From: Desulfobulbaceae bacterium
GTDB lineage: Bacteria > Desulfobacterota > Desulfobulbia > Desulfobulbales > Desulfocapsaceae
Length of the DNA stretch: 6,430 bases
Assembly (NCBI GenBank): GCA_027067035.1
Contig: JAMOMO010000414.1
Location: 1 to 6,430, forward strand
Direction: 5' to 3'
This document shows positions 1-4,558 of the stretch, one piece after another (positions within the stretch are counted from its first letter, which is position 1; every line of letters starts with the position of its first letter). The translations under genes were made by a program, and so were the position numbers. The notes under the pieces were generated by a model that saw nothing but the letters and a program-made list of their open reading frames with translations, was not told the origin of the DNA and made no database searches.

Positions 1-161
1 CTCTTCTTCTAGATACTTGTGATTACTATGATTTGTTGAGAATTGCGATAGCTTCAGGCATCACCTGAGACTCGCAAAACATATTAATAACCGGGCAAAA
101 ACATTCACCTGAAGATACTCATCCATACGGATAAATAGTCTCATGTGACAATCAGGGCATA

Positions 162-434
162 TCAGGCCGTGACTTTTTCCTCTTCACCTGTCTCAGCCTC
201 AAGCTGCTCAGCTGTCTCATCCTCTGCATCAGGCAGTGAATAGATATTATCAAAATTCACCTTTGCAGCAGCAACTTCCCTGAGGGTCATTACAACTTCC
301 TTGTTTTTTCCCTCAACAAGATAGGGTTCACCATGCCGATGCTGACGAATTCGCTCAACGGCCAGATGCACAAGATCAAAACGTCTGTTTTCGCCAATGG
401 TTTCCAGACAATCTTCAACGGTAATTCGTGCCAT
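162..434 (-). CDS. rpoZ: DNA-directed RNA polymerase omega subunit
   Basis: Omega subunit of RNA polymerase, a small cytoplasmic protein that wraps the beta-prime C-terminal region and helps assemble and stabilise the core enzyme. The 90-residue product starts MARITVEDCLE, the family's usual opening, followed by the helix RFDLVHLAVERIRQ (residues 18-31) and the conserved block TLREVAAAKV (50-59), the counterpart of the family's ALREIAAGKI. The last 20 or so residues are an acidic tail, common and poorly conserved in omega. The length is typical. The start is supported by GAGG (positions 442-445 on the complement) seven bases before the ATG. It lies 99 bases downstream of purA on the same strand and is probably cotranscribed with it; I found no convincing promoter of its own. 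No clear terminator follows in the 161 bases to the window edge. Identification is secure. Confidence 0.96.
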   Translation of the reverse strand: MARITVEDCLETIGENRRFDLVHLAVERIRQHRHGEPYLVEGKNKEVVMTLREVAAAKVNFDNIYSLPDAEDETAEQLEAETGEEEKVTA

Positions 435-464
435 TCATAAACCTCAGTTCTATGTTAATTTACC

Positions 465-484
465 ATGACAATCACGATTGCCAT
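465..484. repeat. Near-perfect 20-bp palindrome between purA and rpoZ
   Basis: The arms ATGACAATC and GATTGCCAT flank a central AC and match at eight of nine positions. With only two central bases it would make a poor RNA hairpin, so it is more like a DNA-binding site than a terminator. It lies in the 99-base gap between the purA stop and the rpoZ start and is not followed by a T run on either strand. Function unknown; chance is possible in so short a site. Confidence 0.3.
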
Positions 485-533
485 TTCAAATATATTGACC
501 ATGAATTCAATGAATCCCCGGTCATATTATGCG

Positions 534-1835
534 TTATTTCTTCTCAAAGGGATTTTTCAGCAACATGGTCTCATCCCTGTCAGGACCAACCGAAACAATA
601 ACCGGCTCAATCCCGGTAAAATCTTCAATGCGTTTTATGTAGTCCCTGGCCGCAACGGGCAGGTCATCGAAATTCCTCACGCCGGTAATATCCTCGTCCC
701 AGCCAGGCATCTCTTCATAAACAGGTGTCACCCTGGCCGCCTCGTTGATATTTGAAGGCATGGCCGACAGTGTTTTGCCGTCGAGGTCATAGCTGTTTGC
801 CATCTTCAAGACAGGTTGACCGGAGAGTACATCAAGCTTGGTAATGGCAAGCCCTGTCAGGCCGTTCAGGCGGGCGGCATCTGCTGCCACCACACCGTCA
901 AGCCATCCGCACCTGCGTTTCCTGCCTGTGGTCGCACCGAATTCGCCACCCTTTTTCTGCAGTTCCTCTCCCACGGAATCAAAGAGTTCGCTGGGAAACG
1001 GTCCCTCGCCAACCCTGGTGGTATAGGCCTTTAAAATTCCAATAACGGAATCAATGTGGGCCGGACCGAAACCGGAGCCGTTACAGGCGTTACCGGCAAT
1101 GGTATTGGATGATGTCACAAAGGGATAGGTTCCATGATCAATGTCAAGTTGAGTCCCCTGGGCGCCTTCAAAAAGAATATCTTTTCCGGCCTTGCGGGCC
1201 ACATCAAGTTCAACGGAGACGTTTCCGATATAGGGTGCCAGTTTTTCGGTGAACACCTGGAATTCAGCATAGATGGTGTCAAACGATACCGGAGTACTGT
1301 TGTATTTGGTGGTGAGCATGAAGTTCTTTTCCTCCACATTCGCCTGCAGCTTGTCCCGGAAAAGACCGTCATCAAGAAGGTCCCCGAATTTTATACCGGA
1401 CCGCCCCACCTTATCCATATAACATGGACCGATTCCACGCCCTGTGGTACCGATCTTCTTGCCATCGGCAAGGGAAGCCTCCTTGGCATGATCCATACTC
1501 TGGTGGTAGGGCATGATCAGATGCGCATTCTCGCTGATCATCAGACGATCAGGGGTAACAGGCAGTCCTTTTTCATTCAGCTCATTAATCTCACCGAGAA
1601 GGACACCGGGGTCAATAATAACTCCATTACCGATCATGCAGCGTTTCTCTTCGTAAAGGATCCCGGAAGGAATGATGTGAAAGACAAATTTTTTGCCATC
1701 CACAACCAGTGTATGACCTGCATTATTTCCACCCTGAAAGCGGACTATACAATCTGCATAGCGGGTCAGAAGATCAACTATTTTACCTTTCCCTTCATCA
1801 CCCCACTGAGTACCAACAACCACAACACTGGACAT
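534..1835 (-). CDS. purA: Adenylosuccinate synthetase
   Basis: Cytoplasmic enzyme that joins IMP and aspartate using GTP to give adenylosuccinate, the first committed step from IMP to AMP. The 433-residue product has the usual length and all hallmark motifs: the GTP-binding loop GTQWGDEGKGKI (8-19) with catalytic Asp13, GGNNAGHT (35-42) with catalytic His41, IGTTGRGIGP (128-137), GATTGRKRRCGWLD (300-313), TKLDVL (332-337) and the C-terminal SVGPDRDET (415-423). The start chosen is the ATG opening MSSVVVVGTQ, because AGGAG lies seven bases before it (1843-1847 on the complement) and homologues begin there; an in-frame TTG at 1922 would add 29 residues with no family resemblance. A strong promoter lies about 100 bases upstream, and rpoZ follows after 99 bases. 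Nothing is broken or missing. Confidence 0.98.
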   Translation of the reverse strand: MSSVVVVGTQWGDEGKGKIVDLLTRYADCIVRFQGGNNAGHTLVVDGKKFVFHIIPSGILYEEKRCMIGNGVIIDPGVLLGEINELNEKGLPVTPDRLMISENAHLIMPYHQSMDHAKEASLADGKKIGTTGRGIGPCYMDKVGRSGIKFGDLLDDGLFRDKLQANVEEKNFMLTTKYNSTPVSFDTIYAEFQVFTEKLAPYIGNVSVELDVARKAGKDILFEGAQGTQLDIDHGTYPFVTSSNTIAGNACNGSGFGPAHIDSVIGILKAYTTRVGEGPFPSELFDSVGEELQKKGGEFGATTGRKRRCGWLDGVVAADAARLNGLTGLAITKLDVLSGQPVLKMANSYDLDGKTLSAMPSNINEAARVTPVYEEMPGWDEDITGVRNFDDLPVAARDYIKRIEDFTGIEPVIVSVGPDRDETMLLKNPFEKK

Positions 1836-1915
1836 TTCCTCTCTCCTGTTCACACATCTGTTATTGCACCCCTGATCCTGAAAGAAAAGCACAGAGCCCG
1901 GGATGCCCTTATCAT

Positions 1916-1954
1916 TTGTCAATGGACAACCGCGTCAATATAGTCAGACAACCG
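1916..1954. repeat. Repeats overlapping the purA promoter (candidate operator)
   Basis: The octamer GACAACCG occurs at 1925-1932 and again at 1947-1954, exactly 22 bases apart (about two helical turns), one copy at the predicted start site and one in the -35/-10 spacer. The first copy is also the right arm of the palindrome TTGTC-AATG-GACAA (1916-1929), which falls in the first bases of the transcript. The arrangement resembles a repressor site, but no regulator is identified and it does not match the E. coli PurR consensus as I know it. Confidence 0.4.
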
Positions 1955-1965
1955 GTGAAAGTCAA
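1937..1965 (-). promoter_or_regulatory. Sigma70-type promoter of purA-rpoZ
   Basis: Read on the complement: TTGACT (-35, 1960-1965), a 17-base spacer, then TATATT (-10, 1937-1942). Both hexamers are one base from consensus and the spacing is optimal. Transcription would start near 1930, giving a leader of about 95 bases before the purA ATG. No rival site of similar quality was seen upstream of purA. Confidence 0.8.
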
Positions 1966-1987
1966 TCCTTTGCAGATCGTTATTGAG

Positions 1988-2031
1988 GAACCAGCACTGA
2001 AAAAGATGATTTGTCCAAAAAGCGCTGGTTC
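1988..2031. repeat. 8-bp inverted repeat with 28-base A-rich spacer
   Basis: GAACCAGC at 1988-1995 is perfectly inverted as GCTGGTTC at 2024-2031. The spacer holds two AAAAAG runs about 16 bases apart. It lies upstream of the purA -35 box and abuts the FNR-like palindrome. It could be a pair of protein half-sites or a weak stem if transcribed; no T run makes it a terminator. Confidence 0.4.
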
Positions 2032-2045
2032 TTGACCTGAATCAA
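2032..2045. promoter_or_regulatory. FNR/CRP-family-like binding site
   Basis: TTGAC-CTGA-ATCAA differs from the FNR/ANR consensus TTGAT-N4-ATCAA at one position, and the symmetry extends one base each side (C at 2031, G at 2046). The centre at 2038.5 lies about 42 bases before a start near 2081 predicted from an extended -10 (TG at 2066-2067, TACGTT at 2069-2074), the spacing of class II FNR activation. No separate -35 box is visible, which fits an activator-dependent promoter. The site match is clear; its use is inferred. Confidence 0.5.
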
Positions 2046-2065
2046 GGCTATTCTAGGGAGTGTTC

Positions 2066-2074
2066 TGCTACGTT
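2066..2074 (+). promoter_or_regulatory. Possible extended -10 element for the polyferredoxin gene
   Basis: TGCTACGTT has the TGn extension and four of six bases of TATAAT. It is weak by itself. Its main support is its distance from the FNR-like palindrome and the absence of any better plus-strand promoter between 1836 and 2189. Confidence 0.3.
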
Positions 2075-2091
2075 CACATATGACAGGATAT

Positions 2092-2127
2092 TGTCGGCGG
2101 ACGCCTGCAGGGCGAGACCGTGCGACA
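2092..2127 (+). other. Leader stem-loop upstream of the polyferredoxin gene
   Basis: The transcript could fold into three stacked helices: TGTCG (2092-2096) with CGACA (2123-2127), CGG (2098-2100) with CCG (2118-2120), and CGCC (2102-2105) with GGCG (2111-2114), closing a five-base loop with small internal loops. That is 12 pairs in 36 bases. No T run follows, so it is not an ordinary terminator. It ends 62 bases before the ATG and leaves the ribosome site free. Confidence 0.4.
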
Positions 2128-2189
2128 GCATAGCAAAAGAAACATACCACCACCGGAAATTGAGTTTTACAGCAGACCAGGATACCCAC

Positions 2190-3206
2190 ATGTCACAACA
2201 CGGGAACAACAATTCATTGAATCAGAAAATCAGCCGGCTGCGACTTATCTGCCAGTCACTCTTTGCCATCTTCTGCATCTATGTGGGGTGGCAGTTCTAC
2301 TCTTTTTACCTCTGGGCCCTTGATCCGGCCGGAAACAGTTTTGTGCCCCGGCCCTCGGCAGTGGAGGCCTTTCTTCCCCTCGGAGCCCTCGTCAGCCTGA
2401 AGCGTTTTCTCATGGGGGCTGAATTTGACACCATTCATCCAGCGGGACTCACTGTTTTTATTGCAGCCATCCTGATAAGTCTCTTTTTCCGCAAAGGCTT
2501 CTGCGGATGGATCTGCCCCATTGGATTCTCCTCAAACCTGGCTGAACGCGTAGGAAAGAAAACAGGCATCATGTTTGCGCTGCCCGCCTGGATAGACCTC
2601 CCCCTGCTCAGCGTGAAATACCTGCTCCTTGGTTTTTTTGCCTATCTTATTCTCTGGAAGATGGGGCTCAGTGAACTCACCGACTTTCACCGCTCGCCAT
2701 ACAACCTCATCAGTGATGCCAAGATGCTCCACTTCTTCCTTCAGCCCAGCGTCCTTGCAGCTTCCATTATGCTGGGAATAATCCTTTTTTCCTTTGTCAT
2801 ACGAAATTTCTGGTGCAGATACCTCTGCCCCTACGGAGCACTCCTCGGGCTTACCGCACTCCTCAGCCCGCTACAGATACGTCGTGATCCTGAAATATGT
2901 ACCAGCTGCAAGAAATGTGAGCGAGCCTGTCCCGCCTCCATTCATATCACCAGGAGAAAAACAGTGCGAAACTGTGAATGCATCGGCTGTCTTGAATGCG
3001 TCCAGGCCTGCCCTGAGGATGAATGCCTGACCCTTGCCACCCCCTGCAAGAAAACAGTTACACCACTGCTGCTGCCGGCCCTTACCCTGGGCCTCTTCTT
3101 CCTCTGCTATCTCATTGCACGGCTTTCGGGACACTGGAACAGTGAGATACCCGTTGAAGTTTTCCAACGGTATTATCAGATGATTGATAAAATCGGGCAC
3201 CCATGA
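2190..3206 (+). CDS. NapH/YccM-like membrane polyferredoxin (4Fe-4S binding protein)
   Basis: Integral membrane iron-sulfur protein of the NapH/NosR/YccM/CcoG type, which in known members moves electrons from quinol towards periplasmic redox enzymes. The 338-residue product has hydrophobic segments near 17-42, 84-100, 136-157, 187-206 and 291-311. Two membrane-edge CxxxCP motifs are present, GFCGWICPIGF (Cys105, Cys109) and CRYLCPYGALLG (Cys209, Cys213), then two ferredoxin motifs: Cys237/240/243/247-Pro and Cys264/267/270/274-Pro, each expected to help ligate a [4Fe-4S] cluster. The ATG at 2190 is chosen because AGGA (2179-2182) precedes it by seven bases; an in-frame TTG at 2091 would add 33 unrelated residues and run through a leader hairpin. 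No catalytic partner gene is adjacent, so the electron acceptor is unknown. A link with the Tat genes downstream is inferred from position only. Confidence 0.88.
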   Translation: MSQHGNNNSLNQKISRLRLICQSLFAIFCIYVGWQFYSFYLWALDPAGNSFVPRPSAVEAFLPLGALVSLKRFLMGAEFDTIHPAGLTVFIAAILISLFFRKGFCGWICPIGFSSNLAERVGKKTGIMFALPAWIDLPLLSVKYLLLGFFAYLILWKMGLSELTDFHRSPYNLISDAKMLHFFLQPSVLAASIMLGIILFSFVIRNFWCRYLCPYGALLGLTALLSPLQIRRDPEICTSCKKCERACPASIHITRRKTVRNCECIGCLECVQACPEDECLTLATPCKKTVTPLLLPALTLGLFFLCYLIARLSGHWNSEIPVEVFQRYYQMIDKIGHP

Positions 3207-3226
3207 GAGACGCAAAAAAAAACTGA

Positions 3227-3247
3227 TGCCGTTGACACCCCACGGCA
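3227..3247. repeat. Inverted repeat spanning the tatB -35 box
   Basis: TGCCGT (3227-3232) and ACGGCA (3242-3247) form a perfect 6-bp inverted repeat around nine bases that contain most of the TTGACA hexamer. On the complement the same element is followed by a run of nine T (3214-3222) after five bases, so it could also be a weak leftward terminator, although no leftward gene enters here. An operator role is equally possible. Confidence 0.35.
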
Positions 3248-3260
3248 AATACCGTACATT
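3232..3260 (+). promoter_or_regulatory. Sigma70-type promoter of tatBC
   Basis: TTGACA (3232-3237) matches the -35 consensus exactly and is followed, after a 17-base spacer, by TACATT (3255-3260), four of six against TATAAT. Transcription would begin near 3267, giving a leader of about 60 bases. It lies just after the polyferredoxin stop codon, so tatBC can be expressed independently of that gene. Confidence 0.75.
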
Positions 3261-3274
3261 TGCCATTCACTGGC

Positions 3275-3302
3275 CGGCATATTTCAGTTGGGAAATATGC
3301 CG
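3275..3302 (+). promoter_or_regulatory. Perfect 11-bp inverted repeat in the tatB leader
   Basis: CGGCATATTTC (3275-3285) pairs perfectly with GAAATATGCCG (3292-3302) around a six-base loop. It starts about eight bases after the predicted transcript start and ends 12 bases before the GAGG ribosome site (3315-3318). No T run follows, so it is not a standard terminator. It may be an operator just downstream of the promoter, a 5' stabilising hairpin, or a translational control structure. Confidence 0.55.
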
Positions 3303-3326
3303 CGCCGGCAAAACGAGGTTAAAAGA

Positions 3327-3815
3327 ATGTTTGGCATTGGTTTACCTGAACTTATCCTGATACTGGCCCTGGCATTAATTGTGGTTGGTCCGGACAAATT
3401 ACCTGATCTTGCACGATCGGTTGCCAAGGGAATCCTTGAGCTCAAAAAGACGGCCACCACCCTGAAAGAAAGCCTGACAGAGGATGGAAATCCCCTTGAC
3501 GAGATAAAACCTGAAATAGAAAAGGCCTCAAAGGCCCTCACCGATGAGGTCCTCGGAGTAACAGGGGATACATGGTCGGGCGGGGAGCCCACGAGAATGC
3601 CTGAACTCACGGAATTTAAACGGGATGAAGACTCTTCCATAATAGAAGTCACTCCTGAAGAAGACAATGAGCCTGTGGCCGCAGAGCCTTCTGAAACAGC
3701 CACCCGGGAAACACAACCCGAAACAGTGGAAACCGAACAGGAGCAGACAGTGGTGGATGATTCCAAGACGATGGAACTCCAGGAAAAACTGAAATCCGAG
3801 GAGCAGCAGAGCTAG
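3327..3815 (+). CDS. tatB: Sec-independent protein translocase subunit TatB
   Basis: Component of the twin-arginine translocase, which carries folded, often cofactor-containing proteins across the cytoplasmic membrane; TatB with TatC forms the receptor for RR signal peptides. The 162-residue product begins MFGIGLPEL, with Glu8, a single transmembrane helix (about 6-20), the Gly21-Pro22 hinge, and an amphipathic helix with a positive face (23-50). The long, strongly acidic, Glu/Thr-rich tail (about 95-162) favours TatB over the shorter TatA, although TatA and TatB are related and the split is not absolute. The start is fixed by GAGG (3315-3318) eight bases before the ATG; the in-frame TTG at 3288 would add 13 residues read from the leader inverted repeat. 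tatC follows with a one-base overlap. No tatA is present here. Confidence 0.87.
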   Translation: MFGIGLPELILILALALIVVGPDKLPDLARSVAKGILELKKTATTLKESLTEDGNPLDEIKPEIEKASKALTDEVLGVTGDTWSGGEPTRMPELTEFKRDEDSSIIEVTPEEDNEPVAAEPSETATRETQPETVETEQEQTVVDDSKTMELQEKLKSEEQQS

Positions 3816-4558
3816 TGTCACTTCTTGTCAGAAGCCTTGAACAGTTTCGGCCCCACCACGAGGAACTGCGCCAGAGACTTATCAAGGTCTTTGCGGCCCT
3901 TGTCATCAGCTCAGGGCTCAGCTACCTCTTCTCAGAGGATATCGCCCGTTTTTTTATGGAGCCGCTTTTTGCAGCAAGCCCCTACCTTGATCATCTGGTC
4001 TACACCAACCTGCCCGAGGCCTTCCTCTCCTACCTCAAACTCTCTCTGCTGGTGGGTATTGTCATCAGCTTTCCCTTTATCCTCTTTCAGATCTGGATGT
4101 TCATCTCTCCGGGACTGCGAAGTAACGAGAAGAAATTTGCCGTCACCGTTGTTTTCTGGGCCACTCTTCTCTTTGGAACGGGAGCTGTTTTTGCACTCTT
4201 TGGAGTTCTGCCGAGGATGCTGCTCTATTTTATGAGCTATGCCGGGGAAAACCTGGAACCTCTGCCTAAATTCGGCAAGTACCTCACATTTGTGGCCCGT
4301 ACCATACTGGCCTTCGGACTCTCCTTTGAGATCCCTTTTCTGATGGTCATGGCCGGCAAGGCCGGCTTTGTGCAGGCGTCATATTTTCGATCCAAGCGCC
4401 TCTATTTTTACGGCGCCATCATATTTCTGGCGTTTCTCCTCACCGCCGGTGATTTCATGGCCACGGGACTCCTTGCCGTACCGCTCTTTTTTCTGTATGA
4501 AGCCGGAATCTTTCTGACTGCTCTGTTTGGAAAGAAAAAGGCCGGAGTCATGCAGTAA
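3815..4558 (+). CDS. tatC: Sec-independent protein translocase subunit TatC
   Basis: Six-helix membrane subunit of the twin-arginine translocase, which recognises the RR signal peptide and recruits TatA. The 247-residue length is normal. Family signatures include the N-terminal cytoplasmic HHEELRQRL (14-22, matching HLxELRxRL), FPFILFQIWMFISPGLRSNEKK (86-107) with the conserved Glu105, and FEIPF (171-175). The C-terminal motif usually written TPPD reads TAGD (210-213), followed by LLAVPLFFLYE (219-229). Hydrophobic segments lie near 23-40, 71-96, 109-132, 158-181, 197-211 and 215-236. Translation starts at a GTG whose first base is the last base of the tatB stop (TAGTG), with GAGGAG (3798-3803) eleven bases before it, suggesting translational coupling. 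The last 11 bases overlap the end of the convergent kinase gene. Confidence 0.95.
   Translation: MSLLVRSLEQFRPHHEELRQRLIKVFAALVISSGLSYLFSEDIARFFMEPLFAASPYLDHLVYTNLPEAFLSYLKLSLLVGIVISFPFILFQIWMFISPGLRSNEKKFAVTVVFWATLLFGTGAVFALFGVLPRMLLYFMSYAGENLEPLPKFGKYLTFVARTILAFGLSFEIPFLMVMAGKAGFVQASYFRSKRLYFYGAIIFLAFLLTAGDFMATGLLAVPLFFLYEAGIFLTALFGKKKAGVMQ

Larger units (their letters stand above)
1836..2189. other. Divergent control region between purA and the polyferredoxin gene
   Basis: This 354-base non-coding stretch separates two divergently transcribed genes. It holds the purA leader (about 95 bases) and promoter on the minus strand, a widely spaced 8-bp inverted repeat (1988-2031), an FNR-like palindrome (2032-2045) and, for the rightward gene, a possible extended -10 and a structured leader (2092-2127). 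Open frames entering it from either side lack family resemblance and sensible ribosome binding sites, so I treat it as regulatory. I see no RNA gene in it. Confidence 0.75.

Noticed and set aside
52..114. CTTCAGG/CCTGAAG inverted repeat downstream of rpoZ
   Set aside because: Seven pairs across a 49-base gap with no T run; too weak to call a terminator or operator.
496..516. TGACC...GGTCA stem after purA as a terminator
   Set aside because: Only five pairs with a loop of about 20 bases and no T run on the minus strand; it would not terminate purA transcription.
435..533. Separate rpoZ promoter
   Set aside because: A TTGAAA on the complement has no acceptable -10 at 16-18 bases; cotranscription with purA is simpler.
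1836..1922. 29-residue N-terminal extension of PurA from a TTG
   Set aside because: The extension has no family match, runs over the leader palindrome, and starts without a ribosome site, whereas the ATG at 1835 has AGGAG at seven bases.
1134..1943. 269-codon open frame on the plus strand
   Set aside because: It lies antisense to nearly the whole first half of purA, shows no family resemblance and has no sensible ribosome site; it is a shadow of the purA codons.
2091..2189. 33-residue N-terminal extension of the polyferredoxin from a TTG
   Set aside because: The sequence is unlike the family, encodes the leader stem-loop and lacks a ribosome site; the ATG at 2190 has one.
2871..3266. 131-codon frame on the minus strand
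   Set aside because: Antisense to the ferredoxin domain of the polyferredoxin gene, with no recognisable domain.
3284..3766. 160-codon Ser/Val-rich frame on the minus strand
   Set aside because: Composition is what results from reading the acidic TatB tail codons in reverse; no start signal or known motif.
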